A stretch of DNA of 60,598 nt from an uncultured Parabacteroides sp. (GCA_934718155.1 CAKUZF010000015.1:1-60598); one strand, 5' to 3'; shown: positions 8,349-17,673, numbered from the stretch's first letter. A program made the numbers and translations. Notes: generated from the letters alone by a model not told the origin.

Positions 8349-8968
8349 GTCTTTGTGAGCGACATACCCATCCCATCTGGGGTGTTTGGCGGATAGAGGA
8401 GTCGGTTGATCAGCTCTTGCTGCTTTTGGATCGGCCCGAAGAGCAGGCCGATTTCTTGCGGCAAGTGTCGGCTGAGGGGCGTCGCAGGGAGCGTTTGTCG
8501 AGCCGGGTCTTGCTGAAGCAACTGCTGGGCAAAGAACCTCGTGTGGCCTATCGCCCTTCGGGAGCACCGCTCTTGGAAGACAGTTCGTGGTATGTTAGCA
8601 TTTCGCACACAAGAGGCTATGCGGCGGCCATCCTTTCGTCGTCGCTGACAGCTATCGATATAGAGTATCGCTCGGATAGGGTATTGAAGATTCGTTCACG
8701 CTTCATGACGGCTGCCGAGGAGCAAGCCATCGACCTGCGGCATGAGGTGGAGCACCTGCTGCTACATTGGTGTGCCAAGGAGACCCTCTTCAAACTCATC
8801 GATCAGGAAGCTGTCGATTTTCGGCGGCATCTTCGGGTGCATCCCTTCCCGTATGCCGAAGAGGGTAGTTTCGTGGTGTCGGAAAGTCGCACCCCTCAGC
8901 GTCAGACCTTCCGCCTGGCCTATCAAGTTACCCCCGGCTATGTGCTGACATGGTTGGCCGAAGAATGA
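8345..8968 (+). CDS. 4'-phosphopantetheinyl transferase, Sfp type
   Basis: A 207-residue enzyme that transfers phosphopantetheine from CoA to a serine on acyl carrier or related proteins. The metal-binding aspartate and glutamate are in TAIDIEYRSDR, and the signature WCAKETLFKLID follows. The ATG at 8345 overlaps the gldD stop and is preferred to the in-frame upstream ATG at 8330 inside gldD. The position after gldE-gldD recurs in Bacteroidetes, but no link between the enzyme and secretion is visible in sequence. Confidence 0.88.
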   Translation: MSLCERHTHPIWGVWRIEESVDQLLLLLDRPEEQADFLRQVSAEGRRRERLSSRVLLKQLLGKEPRVAYRPSGAPLLEDSSWYVSISHTRGYAAAILSSSLTAIDIEYRSDRVLKIRSRFMTAAEEQAIDLRHEVEHLLLHWCAKETLFKLIDQEAVDFRRHLRVHPFPYAEEGSFVVSESRTPQRQTFRLAYQVTPGYVLTWLAEE

Positions 8969-9015
8969 CGGCACGGAATCTTGGCCATTCTCTCTGTTTT
9001 TTCATCGAAATAGCC

Positions 9016-9023
9016 TAACTTTG
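9016..9023 (+). promoter_or_regulatory. Promoter -7 element of the AmpG-like transporter
   Basis: TAACTTTG matches TAnnTTTG. With transcription starting near 9030, the ATG at 9065 is a more comfortable start than the one at 9038. Confidence 0.55.
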
Positions 9024-9064
9024 CCTCTGTTACCAAAATGAATAACACAAAAACTTGCAATGCT

Positions 9065-10321
9065 ATGAAAAAAAGCAATCCTTGGGCCTGGATCCCATCT
9101 CTTTATTTTGCGGAGGGCTTGCCGTATGTGGTAGTCATGACCCTTTCCGTCATCATGTATAAACGGTTGGAAGTGTCTAACACCGATATTGCGCTCTATA
9201 CCAGCTGGCTCTATTTTCCTTGGGTCATCAAGCCCATTTGGAGTCCCTTTGTCGATCTGATCCGCACGAAGCGTTGGTGGATTTATGCCATGCAGTTGCT
9301 GATTGGTGCCGGCATGGCGGGAGTGGCTTTCACCCTTCCCGGCGATATGTTCTTGCGTTGCACGTTGGCCTTCTTTTGGTTGATGGCTTTCAGTTCGGCC
9401 ACCCACGACATCGCTGCCGATGGCTTCTATATGCTGGGTTTGAACGAGGATCAACAGGCCTTTTTCATTGGTATTCGCAACACTTTCTATCGCGTGGCAA
9501 TGCTTACGGGTCAAGGCCTGTTGGTGATGCTGGCCGGTTATCTGGAAAACACCACGGGGCGTATCTCCTTCGCTTGGAGTTTGGTGTTTTTCATTTTGGC
9601 AGGCACATTTATCGGCTTGGCCCTGTGGCATAAGTATATCATGCCCAAACCTGATACTGATATCAACCGTAGCCAGATCACCCCTGCCACGATTTTGTCG
9701 GAGTTTGGCAAGACTTTTGTCACCTTCTTCCAGAAAAAGGGAATCCTTCCGGCTTTGCTCTTCATGTTGACTTATCGTTTGGGCGAGTCGCAGCTGGTCA
9801 AGCTTGCCTCTCCCTTCTTGTTAGACAATCGGGAGGTTGGCGGTTTAGCTCTTTCTACGAGTGAGGTAGGATTCGCCTATGGCACAGTGGGCGTTGTAGC
9901 CTTGCTGTTGGGTGGCGTGTTGGGCGGTATGGCGATCGCTCATAGCGGTTTGCGTCGGTGGATATGGCCGATGGCGTTGGCCATTTCGTTGCCCAACTTG
10001 GTTTATCTCTACATGGCTTACGCACTTCCACAGAGCATTTGGGTGGTGAATGCTTGTGTCGCCATCGAGCAGTTTGGCTATGGCTTTGGTTTTACGGCCT
10101 ATACGATGTATCTGATGCTTTTTGCCGAAGGCAACTATAAGACTTCGCATTACGCCATCGGCACCGGTTTCATGGCCTTGGGCATGATGATCCCAGGCAT
10201 GATCTCTGGTTGGATTCAAGAGCAGATCGGCTATCAGCATTTCTTCATTTGGGTGATGATTTGCTGCATACCCGTCTTCTTAGTTCTCCCTTTCCTTCGC
10301 TTTAAACAGAGAGGTGAATAA
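9065..10321 (+). CDS. AmpG-like MFS transporter
   Basis: A 418-residue polytopic inner-membrane protein with about twelve hydrophobic segments. It opens with WAWIPSLYFAEGLPYVVV, typical of the PAT/AmpG branch of the major facilitator superfamily, which imports GlcNAc-anhydroMurNAc muropeptides for cell-wall recycling in Proteobacteria. The conserved ATHDIAADG motif in the fourth or fifth helix supports this. An ATG at 9038 would add nine residues (MNNTKTCNA) but lies very close to the predicted transcript start. It is monocistronic, with a repeat-rich region after it. The substrate in Bacteroidetes is unproven. Confidence 0.8.
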   Translation: MKKSNPWAWIPSLYFAEGLPYVVVMTLSVIMYKRLEVSNTDIALYTSWLYFPWVIKPIWSPFVDLIRTKRWWIYAMQLLIGAGMAGVAFTLPGDMFLRCTLAFFWLMAFSSATHDIAADGFYMLGLNEDQQAFFIGIRNTFYRVAMLTGQGLLVMLAGYLENTTGRISFAWSLVFFILAGTFIGLALWHKYIMPKPDTDINRSQITPATILSEFGKTFVTFFQKKGILPALLFMLTYRLGESQLVKLASPFLLDNREVGGLALSTSEVGFAYGTVGVVALLLGGVLGGMAIAHSGLRRWIWPMALAISLPNLVYLYMAYALPQSIWVVNACVAIEQFGYGFGFTAYTMYLMLFAEGNYKTSHYAIGTGFMALGMMIPGMISGWIQEQIGYQHFFIWVMICCIPVFLVLPFLRFKQRGE

Positions 10322-10336
10322 GGTGTATATCCTTTC

Positions 10337-10436
10337 CCAGTACCACTTTTAGTACCACTTAGCTGGTACTGGAGTTTCACATGGGTGGTACTGGAGTTTC
10401 AGTTTACTGAAACCGCAGTAGCACTTATGTGGTACT
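10337..10436. repeat. Compact block of direct and inverted short repeats
   Basis: AGTACCACTT occurs at 10339-10348 and 10351-10360. TGGTACTGGAGTTTCA occurs exactly at 10364-10379 and 10386-10401. CCAGTACCA (10337-10345) is the inverse of TGGTACTGG (10364-10372). GTTTCAGT-TT-ACTGAAAC forms an 18-base inverted repeat at 10396-10413. AGTAGCAC and GTGGTACT (10417-10436) form a nearly perfect inverted pair. The block lies in the 276-base gap between the transporter and the TonB receptor; the rest of that gap up to 10539 shows nothing clear. Confidence 0.85.
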
Positions 10437-10539
10437 GATATCCAGACTGTCCTAATTATCATGAACAGGTGGCAATGAGGTTTCGTCCTTGCGTGATGAA
10501 ACAATAATGAAATAGTTTATTCAGCGATTCGTAAATGAG

Positions 10540-10561
10540 CCGTATTGAAGCTGCAATACGG
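10540..10561. promoter_or_regulatory. Perfect palindrome over the TonB-receptor promoter (probable operator)
   Basis: CCGTATTG (10540-10547), six bases, then CAATACGG (10554-10561) make a perfect 8+6+8 inverted repeat. It contains the -33 TTG and ends seven bases before the -7 element. Geometry and spacing are those of a dimeric repressor site. The regulator is unknown. Confidence 0.65.
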
Positions 10562-10575
10562 TAGCAGTACTTTTG
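10545..10575 (+). promoter_or_regulatory. Promoter of the TonB receptor/lipoprotein pair
   Basis: TTG (10545-10547), 20 bases, TACTTTTG (10568-10575): an exact fit to the Bacteroidetes consensus. It lies 22 bases upstream of the receptor start. Confidence 0.75.
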
Positions 10576-10597
10576 CCTTCGATTAAACAAGGAAAAT

Positions 10598-13357
10598 ATG
10601 AAAGGAATTTTACTGCTATTGGCTGCCTTTATGATAAACGCATCTGTCTATGGAGCAGCTATTCGTGGAACGGTTGTTGATAAAAACACGCAAGAGCCTT
10701 TGATTGGCGCGGCCATACAGGTGAGTGGCACAACAACGGGTGCCGTGACCGACTTGGATGGATGTTTTGAATTGGCTGGACTGCGCAATGGAACGCACCA
10801 ATTAATTATATCTTACATCTCTTATATTACCCAGACCTTGGAAGTTGCGGTGGAAGGGGTAACCACAATACAGGTCGAGATGCAGTCAGACAATCAGCAG
10901 CTTGGCGAAGTGGTCGTCACCGCTGAAGTGAAAAGAAACTCCGAAATGGCTCTGTTGTCGCAGCAACGGAAAGGACTGGTGGTGCAGACGGGCGTTTCGG
11001 CCCAACAAATCACGCGAACACAGGATAAGGATGCCTCGGAGGTTATTCGCCGAGTGCCGGGCATTAGCATTATTGATGGCAAATTCGTGATGGTGCGTGG
11101 TTTGTCGCAGCGTTATAATAATGTATGGATCAACAACAGCGCAGTGCCCAGTAGCGAAGCGGATGCGCGTGCTTTCTCGTTCGACATCATTCCCTCGTCG
11201 CAGCTGGATAATATTGTGGTTGTTAAAAGCGCTTCTCCTGAATATCCTGCCGATTTCACGGGTGGTTTCATTTTGGTGAACACCAAAGATGTGCCAAACC
11301 AAAACACGTTTGGAATCTCAATCGGTGGCAGTGTGAACGACCGGACGCATTTTCGCGATTTCTTATCGAATAAAAGGAGTGGAACCGACTTCCTGGGTTT
11401 CGACAATGGATTGCGTAGTTTGGAACATGGCATCTTTACTCAGCTAAAATCAGACAATAACCAGGTGAATAACTACAGCCTGTTGGGTAATGGGTTCAAC
11501 AACGATTGGAGCCAACGCAAACGCACAACCCTGGCCGATCTGAACATGAGTATGAATTTTAGCCATCGCTGGGTTACAGACTCGGGAAGCACATGGGCTA
11601 TGCTGGGTGTGTTGAACTACAGCAGCACGGATCGCACTTACTTGAATATGGAGAACAATCTGTTTGGTAGCTACGACACGACCAATGATCGGTCGAACTA
11701 TTTGCATCGATATACGGACAATCAGTATAACCATAACGTTCGTTTAGGCGCAATGTGGAACCTGACCTATGTGACCGCCAACGGAAACAGCCGCTATGAA
11801 TGGAAGAACATCTTCAATCAGCTGGGAAAAGACCGACTGACCAACCGACAGGGATACAAAGCGCAAAGCGAATATGAGTCGCAAGCGGAGTATTACTATC
11901 AGAGCCGAAGCACCTACAACGGACAGTTCACCGGTAAGCATACGCTGGGAGAGGCCGATAAGCTCGACTGGAGCGCAGGTTACTCTTATGCCAATCGCAA
12001 TATGCCCGACCGACGAAGATATACGCAGGTCATGGACGAGGAGAGCCATCAGTTCGTGATCGAGAATATCAACGACGCCAACCGAGAGTTCTCGCGCTTG
12101 GATGAGCATATCCTCTCAGCCAACGTGAACTATCAGCACTCTTTCAGCTTGGGCGAATTCAATCCGTTGCTGAAAGCGGGAGCTTATACCGAGTATAGAA
12201 CGCGCAAATACAACACACGTTATTTCCTCTACACCTGGAATTCGGGCAGCTTGCCTTCTTCTTATGCGGCGATGGATATCCCTACGCAATTGATGCAAGA
12301 TTGCAATTACGGGCCAGATAAACTCTCATTGCTGGAGAAGGTGGATTATACGAACAATTATGAGGGCGAAAACATGTTGAACGCCGGGTATATAGGGTTT
12401 AATCTTCCTCTTGGGAAACTGGATGTGTATGCGGGAGTGCGTTTTGAGCATGATCGGATGAAATTGGTTAGCAACACACGCCAGTATGAGGAGAACCATC
12501 ACAATCACTACTATACATACAACGACTTCTTCCCCTCGCTTAATAGTTCCTATAAGTTGAACGAGAAGAACCAGTTTCGTCTGTCATACGGACGCACGGT
12601 GAATCGCCCAGAGTTCAGAGAGGTCTCTACCTCGGTCTTTTACGATTTCGACTTGGCAAGCAATGTGGAGGGCAATGCGGCATTGAAGCCTGCTTATATC
12701 GACAACTTCGACCTTTCGTATGAGTTGTATCCCGCCGAGGGCGAACTGCTGAATGTTTCGTTGTTCTACAAGCGATTCAATGATCCGATAGAGTGGGTTT
12801 ATACCTTGAATGGAGGAACGGATTATACCTATTCAAATGTGAATGCTGAAAGCGCAGATAACTATGGCATTGAGGTGGATGTACGTAAGAACCTGGATTT
12901 TATGGGGCTGAAGCATTTCAGTTGGAGCTTTAATGGAGCGCTGATCAAAAGCAGGGTGCATTTTGAAGATGGCTCTCGCCAAAAGAACAGACCGATGCAA
13001 GGCCAATCGCCCTACTTGGTGAATACAGGCATTTTCTATCAAAATAAGGGCTGGAACGCAGCTTTGCTCTATAACCGTATTGGTAAACGCATCATTGGTG
13101 TAGGACGCAGCATGGGTACAGGCGATAACATCGTGAATGTTCCGGATTCGTATGAGATGCCTCGTAACACGATCGATCTGAGTCTCTCCAAGTCGCTCTG
13201 GAAGCAGCTGGAGCTGAAAGTGGGCGTGCGCGACCTCTTGGGCGAGAAGATAACTTACCAGCAGTATCAAGAGACGAGCCATGGCGACGTAAAGCAGGTC
13301 AATCGGCAATACCGACCGGGAAGGAATTTCTCGGTAAACATCAGCTATAAGTTTTAA
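10598..13357 (+). CDS. TonB-dependent outer-membrane receptor, substrate unknown
   Basis: A 919-residue receptor. A signal peptide (MKGILLLLAAFMINASVYGA) precedes a carboxypeptidase-regulatory-like domain (about residues 22-105, RGTVVDKNTQEPLIGAAIQV). A plug domain (about 120-230) contains VMVRGLSQRYNNVWIN and the GGFILVNTK end. A 22-strand-type barrel ends in the terminal aromatic FSVNISYKF. It differs from SusC in length and lacks a SusD partner. Instead a beta-helix-like lipoprotein follows 39 bases later, so the two genes are probably an operon. The promoter overlaps a palindrome, which suggests ligand-responsive repression. The substrate cannot be read from the sequence. Confidence 0.88.
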   Translation: MKGILLLLAAFMINASVYGAAIRGTVVDKNTQEPLIGAAIQVSGTTTGAVTDLDGCFELAGLRNGTHQLIISYISYITQTLEVAVEGVTTIQVEMQSDNQQLGEVVVTAEVKRNSEMALLSQQRKGLVVQTGVSAQQITRTQDKDASEVIRRVPGISIIDGKFVMVRGLSQRYNNVWINNSAVPSSEADARAFSFDIIPSSQLDNIVVVKSASPEYPADFTGGFILVNTKDVPNQNTFGISIGGSVNDRTHFRDFLSNKRSGTDFLGFDNGLRSLEHGIFTQLKSDNNQVNNYSLLGNGFNNDWSQRKRTTLADLNMSMNFSHRWVTDSGSTWAMLGVLNYSSTDRTYLNMENNLFGSYDTTNDRSNYLHRYTDNQYNHNVRLGAMWNLTYVTANGNSRYEWKNIFNQLGKDRLTNRQGYKAQSEYESQAEYYYQSRSTYNGQFTGKHTLGEADKLDWSAGYSYANRNMPDRRRYTQVMDEESHQFVIENINDANREFSRLDEHILSANVNYQHSFSLGEFNPLLKAGAYTEYRTRKYNTRYFLYTWNSGSLPSSYAAMDIPTQLMQDCNYGPDKLSLLEKVDYTNNYEGENMLNAGYIGFNLPLGKLDVYAGVRFEHDRMKLVSNTRQYEENHHNHYYTYNDFFPSLNSSYKLNEKNQFRLSYGRTVNRPEFREVSTSVFYDFDLASNVEGNAALKPAYIDNFDLSYELYPAEGELLNVSLFYKRFNDPIEWVYTLNGGTDYTYSNVNAESADNYGIEVDVRKNLDFMGLKHFSWSFNGALIKSRVHFEDGSRQKNRPMQGQSPYLVNTGIFYQNKGWNAALLYNRIGKRIIGVGRSMGTGDNIVNVPDSYEMPRNTIDLSLSKSLWKQLELKVGVRDLLGEKITYQQYQETSHGDVKQVNRQYRPGRNFSVNISYKF

Positions 13358-13396
13358 TGACACAGTTACTAACAATAACTTATAAATAAGAAAGAA

Positions 13397-14941
13397 ATGA
13401 AAAAGGAAAACAAAAAAAGAACAATCGTAGTTTCAGCATTCTCTCTGTTGACTGTAATGAGCATGATTTCTTGTGGAGACGATAATAGTGAGTTTCCGAC
13501 CCCGACTCCGGATCCCGACGAGCCGACCAGCTATGTGAAGGGCACCGACACCGATGGAAAGACAACCTACAATAAGTTGCTCTTCGACGAAAGCGGTAAT
13601 CCCGATGAGCGTGGCACCGTTATTGGCGATGGAGAGAAGGAGATGGTGTTCAAAGGAAAACAGACATTAAAGAAAGGAACCTATTTGCTGAAGGGCTGGA
13701 TCTATGTGGCGAACGGATCGGAATTGACCATCGAGCCGGGAACCATCATCAAAGGTGATAAAGAGACGCAGGCCAGCTTGATTGTTGAACCGGGAGGCAA
13801 ACTGATCGCACAGGGAACCAAAGAGGCTCCGATTGTGTTCACCTCGGAGCAGCCGCAGGGACAACGTAAACCAGGCGACTGGGGTGGATTGATTGTCTGT
13901 GGTAATGCGAAAAACAATCAGGGCGTTCAGCAGATTGAGGGCGGCCCGCGCACAAAGCATGGTGGCGACAATGATGCCGACAACTCCGGCGTGCTGAGCT
14001 ATGTGCGTGTAGAGTTCGCTGGTTATCCCTTCCAAAAGGATAAGGAAATCAATGGAATCACGTTTGGCTCTGTAGGTAGCGGTACGCAGGTAGATCACTT
14101 GCAGGTGTCTTATTCGAACGATGATTCTTACGAATGGTTTGGAGGCAGTGTAAACGCCAAGTATCTGGTGGCTTACAGCGGTTGGGACGACGACTTTGAT
14201 ACAGACAACGGCTACTCGGGCAACGTGCAGTATGGCTTGGTGGTTCGTAATCCTCGTTTGGCGGATACGTCGCAGTCAAACGGCTTTGAGTCGGACAACT
14301 GCGCCGATGGAGCAGAGGTCTCTCCGTTTACGACGGCTACCTTTAGCAACATCACTTTTATTGGCCCGAAGGCCTATGAGGGATTCCAAAACTCCAGCGA
14401 TTATATTAATGGTGGAGACGTCTTCCCCAATAACGGCTCTTCTTTGGGTAAATTCCAGGCTGCTATGCAGATACGCCGTTCCAGCCATTTAGCATGTTTC
14501 AACTCGGTTGCGGTTGGCTATCCTATAGGTTTGATTATCGATGGCGAAAAGGGTAATACCGTTCAGTTTGCAAAAGATGGCAATTTGAAGCTCCAGCAGA
14601 TTATTTTCGCAGGTATGGATGCGGTCGGAACGGATAAGAACAAGCAGTACAACGATCTGCCCTACGAGGAGGGCAAGTCCTATTCGTTCTCGCATGAGTA
14701 CTTCCTTAACCAGCCAAGCAACCTTGTGCTTGAACAGTGTGGCGACCTGTTGCTGACCGATGCTCGAAATGTGGGTGCTCCCTACTTGCCTCAGGCTGGT
14801 AGCCCCGTCTTGAATGCTGCCGCTTGGACGGATGCCGCTTTGAGTTCTTTCGATAAGGTGGATTATGTAGGCGCTTTCGGCACCGACGATCAGTGGCTGG
14901 AAGGCTGGACCAACTTCGATCCGAATCACACGGCGTATTGA
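13397..14941 (+). CDS. Surface lipoprotein with right-handed beta-helix character
   Basis: A 514-residue lipoprotein with signal peptide and lipobox (SMISC, Cys26). The acidic DD and Pro-rich stretch after the cysteine (CGDDNSEFPTPTPDPDEP) suits export to the cell surface. The body has ladder-like repeats (LTIEPGTIIKGDK, LIVEPGGKLIAQGTKEAPIVF, GDWGGLIVCGNAK) typical of parallel beta-helix folds. Acidic segments follow (NDDSYEWFGG, GWDDDFDTDNGYSG). It lies 39 bases downstream of the TonB receptor and is likely its ligand-binding partner in place of SusD. I recall similar pairs in other Bacteroidetes but know no proven function. Confidence 0.75.
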   Translation: MKKENKKRTIVVSAFSLLTVMSMISCGDDNSEFPTPTPDPDEPTSYVKGTDTDGKTTYNKLLFDESGNPDERGTVIGDGEKEMVFKGKQTLKKGTYLLKGWIYVANGSELTIEPGTIIKGDKETQASLIVEPGGKLIAQGTKEAPIVFTSEQPQGQRKPGDWGGLIVCGNAKNNQGVQQIEGGPRTKHGGDNDADNSGVLSYVRVEFAGYPFQKDKEINGITFGSVGSGTQVDHLQVSYSNDDSYEWFGGSVNAKYLVAYSGWDDDFDTDNGYSGNVQYGLVVRNPRLADTSQSNGFESDNCADGAEVSPFTTATFSNITFIGPKAYEGFQNSSDYINGGDVFPNNGSSLGKFQAAMQIRRSSHLACFNSVAVGYPIGLIIDGEKGNTVQFAKDGNLKLQQIIFAGMDAVGTDKNKQYNDLPYEEGKSYSFSHEYFLNQPSNLVLEQCGDLLLTDARNVGAPYLPQAGSPVLNAAAWTDAALSSFDKVDYVGAFGTDDQWLEGWTNFDPNHTAY

Positions 14942-14989
14942 AATTATCATAAATGCGGCCGTTCGTTATAACCATTCATTTGTTTATTG

Positions 14990-14997
14990 TATTTTTG
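14990..14997 (+). promoter_or_regulatory. Promoter -7 element of dnaX
   Basis: TATTTTTG matches TAnnTTTG, 41 bases upstream of the ATG at 15039. No clear -33 element is visible. Confidence 0.45.
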
Positions 14998-15038
14998 TAA
15001 CCAAAAGCGGAGATATCCGCTTGGTAACAAATCAGCGA

Positions 15039-16811
15039 ATGGAGAATTATATTGTATCGGCTCGAAAATACCGCCCCTCTACATTTAAAAGTGTAGTGGG
15101 GCAACGTGGTTTGACCACTACCTTGAAGCATGCGATCGAACAGAATAAGCTGGCGCATGCTTATCTGTTTTGTGGACCTCGAGGTGTGGGTAAAACATCT
15201 TGTGCGCGTATCTTCGCAAAGACGATTAATTGCTTGCATCCGACGGCCGATGGCGAAGCTTGTAATGAATGCGAGTCTTGTAGGGCCTTCAACGAACAAC
15301 GTTCTTACAACATCCATGAACTGGATGCGGCCAGCAACAACTCGGTTGACGATATCCGCTCGCTGATTGACCAGGTGCGCATTCCGCCTCCAATTGGAAA
15401 ATACAAAGTGTTCATCATTGATGAGGTGCATATGCTGTCGTCTGCGGCTTTCAATGCTTTCTTGAAGACTTTGGAGGAGCCGCCTCATCATGCGCTGTTT
15501 ATCTTGGCTACCACAGAGAAGCACAAAGTGCTGCCCACGATTTTGTCGCGTTGCCAAATTTACGATTTCAATCGGATAAGCATCACCGACATGGTGGATC
15601 ACCTGGCTTACGTGGCCTCTTGCGAGGGAGTTGAGGCTGAACCCGAAGCGTTGAACGTGATTGCCCAGAAGGCGGATGGCGGTATGCGTGATGCTCTCTC
15701 GATATTCGATCAGGTGGTTAGCTTCACCAGCGGACACATCACTTACCAAGCTGTGATCGACAACTTAAATGTGCTCGATTATGAGTACTACTTCCGTTTG
15801 ACGGAGACGATCTTAAGTGGTAACGTGCGCGAGTCATTACTAATCCTGAACGAGATCTTAAGTAAAGGCTTTGATGGACAGAACTTCATTACAGGGCTGG
15901 CCGGCCATTTCCGCGACCTGCTGGTCTGCCGCGACGAGGCAACCTTAGTGTTGTTTGAGGTGGGCGCCTCCATTCGAGAGCGTTATAAAGCGTTGGCCAA
16001 ACGTTGTGAAGATAAGTTGCTATTCCGAGCTATCGAATTGGCGAATAGCTGCGACTTGAACTACAAGTTGAGCCGCAATAAACGCTTGTTGCTGGAGCTT
16101 ACCTTGATTCAGTTGTGTCAGTTGACACAGGCTGAGGAGAGTAAAAAAAAAGCACAGCTTGAGCCATTGACCTCAACAGGCACGTCGGAGCCAGCCCCAC
16201 AATATGTGGCTTCTCGTCAGCCGTCGACCTCAACACGGCCAGTGGCCGCTCCGCAACCAGCAACTCCAACTCCTACGTCTTCTGTGGCACAGTCCCCAGT
16301 GGCGACTCCTTCTCATCCTTCGCCCGCTTCGTCGCCTGAGCGGCGATCCAGTCGCCCGATGGGCCTTTCGTTGAAAGAACTGAGAGAAGGGCCTTCGAAG
16401 CCAACGCAAGCGCAAACCGTCGCAGCGGCCGCAGCTAAACAGAATGTGGATCGACCTTTTACACAAGAGGATTTGCGTAAAGCTTGGAGCCAATATGCGA
16501 ATGACATTGATAAGGAGGTGCATCTAAAGAATACGATGCTCAACTGCAATCCTACGTTGTTGGATCAGCAGCTCTTTGAGGTGGTGGTGCACAACCCGGC
16601 ACAGCAGGATGAGCTGTTGCAACACACCCTTGCGATCTTGGGCGATATTCGCCAACAGTTGCATAATAGCAAGATTCAATTGCGGGTGCGAATCGATGAA
16701 GCTAACCAAAAGCTGATAGCAGTGACTTCGGCGGAGAAATTTGCCGTATTGATGGAGATTAATCCAGCCTTAGGCAAACTGAAAGAGGAGTTTGCGCTAA
16801 AACTGGATTGA
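15039..16811 (+). CDS. dnaX: DNA polymerase III subunit gamma/tau
   Basis: A 590-residue clamp-loader subunit. The AAA+ module carries Walker A CGPRGVGKTS at about 45-54. Four zinc-binding cysteines follow (NCLHPTADGEACNECESC), then Walker B IIDEVHMLS and the sensor LATTEKHKVLPTILSRCQ. A helical collar region extends to about residue 365. A Ser/Thr/Pro-rich linker (about 370-450) leads to a C-terminal domain of about 130 residues resembling the tau tail. The family start MENYIVSARKYRP fixes the ATG at 15039 rather than an in-frame codon at 15021. It converges with nadC with little space between. Confidence 0.95.
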   Translation: MENYIVSARKYRPSTFKSVVGQRGLTTTLKHAIEQNKLAHAYLFCGPRGVGKTSCARIFAKTINCLHPTADGEACNECESCRAFNEQRSYNIHELDAASNNSVDDIRSLIDQVRIPPPIGKYKVFIIDEVHMLSSAAFNAFLKTLEEPPHHALFILATTEKHKVLPTILSRCQIYDFNRISITDMVDHLAYVASCEGVEAEPEALNVIAQKADGGMRDALSIFDQVVSFTSGHITYQAVIDNLNVLDYEYYFRLTETILSGNVRESLLILNEILSKGFDGQNFITGLAGHFRDLLVCRDEATLVLFEVGASIRERYKALAKRCEDKLLFRAIELANSCDLNYKLSRNKRLLLELTLIQLCQLTQAEESKKKAQLEPLTSTGTSEPAPQYVASRQPSTSTRPVAAPQPATPTPTSSVAQSPVATPSHPSPASSPERRSSRPMGLSLKELREGPSKPTQAQTVAAAAAKQNVDRPFTQEDLRKAWSQYANDIDKEVHLKNTMLNCNPTLLDQQLFEVVVHNPAQQDELLQHTLAILGDIRQQLHNSKIQLRVRIDEANQKLIAVTSAEKFAVLMEINPALGKLKEEFALKLD

Positions 16812-16832
16812 TGGGAAATGGATTGCGAATGA

Positions 16833-17672
16833 TTAGCAAGCCTTGAAGCTCATGTCGAGGCTCTTTACCGAATGCGTAAGAGCACCCACAGAGATGTAAT
16901 CAACGCCACACTCGGCGTAGTCGCGCAGGGTGTCGAACGTGATGCCTCCTGAAGACTCCAGCTCTACACGGCCGGCTACACGGCGGACAGCCTCTTTTGT
17001 GTTCTCGATGGAGAAGTTGTCGAGCATGATGCGATCAATTCCGCCAGTCTGGAGTGCTTCCTCCAGCTCGTCGAAGTTGCGCACCTCAATCTCTATCTTC
17101 AGGTTCTTACCCTTCTCTTTCAGGTATTCCTGAGCACGAGTAATTGCCTTAGAGATGCCACCCGCAAAATCTACGTGGTTGTCTTTCAGAAGGATCATGT
17201 CGAACAATCCGATGCGATGGTTCATGCCGCCACCGATGCGTACGGCCTCTTTTTCGATCATACGCATGCCCGGAGTGGTCTTACGTGTGTCGAGCACATG
17301 AGTCTTTGTGCCTTCCAAGCGTTTTACATACTTGCGGGTAGTCGTGGCGATACCACTCATGCGCTGCATGATGTTGAGCATCAAGCGTTCGGTCTGCAAC
17401 AGCGACTGCACCTTCCCTTCCACTACGAACGCAATGTCGCCTTTCTTTACCTCAGCACCATCCTCGATGAAGACCGTCATCTTCAACTCAGGATCGAATG
17501 CCTTGAATACGCGGCGCGCCATCTCCACACCAGCCAATACGCCATCTTCTTTGATGATCAACTGGCTCTTACCCATCTCTGTGGCTGGAATGCAACAAAG
17601 GGTGGTGTGATCGCCATCGCCAATATCCTCGGCGAAGGCCAACTTGATTAAATCGTCAATAAGTTTGTCCAT
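16833..17672 (-). CDS. nadC: Nicotinate-nucleotide pyrophosphorylase (quinolinate phosphoribosyltransferase)
   Basis: A 279-residue enzyme converting quinolinate and PRPP to nicotinate mononucleotide in de novo NAD synthesis. Signature segments are FAEDIGDGDHTT near the start, the PRPP/quinolinate-binding DTRKTTPGMR, GGGMNHRIGLFDMILLKDNH, and ESSGGITFDTLRDYAECGVDYISVG near the end. It begins one base after the stop of the upstream DUF4783 gene, so the two are translationally coupled. nadA and nadB are not in the window. Confidence 0.96.
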   Translation of the reverse strand: MDKLIDDLIKLAFAEDIGDGDHTTLCCIPATEMGKSQLIIKEDGVLAGVEMARRVFKAFDPELKMTVFIEDGAEVKKGDIAFVVEGKVQSLLQTERLMLNIMQRMSGIATTTRKYVKRLEGTKTHVLDTRKTTPGMRMIEKEAVRIGGGMNHRIGLFDMILLKDNHVDFAGGISKAITRAQEYLKEKGKNLKIEIEVRNFDELEEALQTGGIDRIMLDNFSIENTKEAVRRVAGRVELESSGGITFDTLRDYAECGVDYISVGALTHSVKSLDMSFKAC

Positions 17673-17673
17673 A

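Noticed and set aside
14976..15749. 257-residue frame antisense to dnaX
   Set aside because: Shadow of the AAA+ domain of dnaX.
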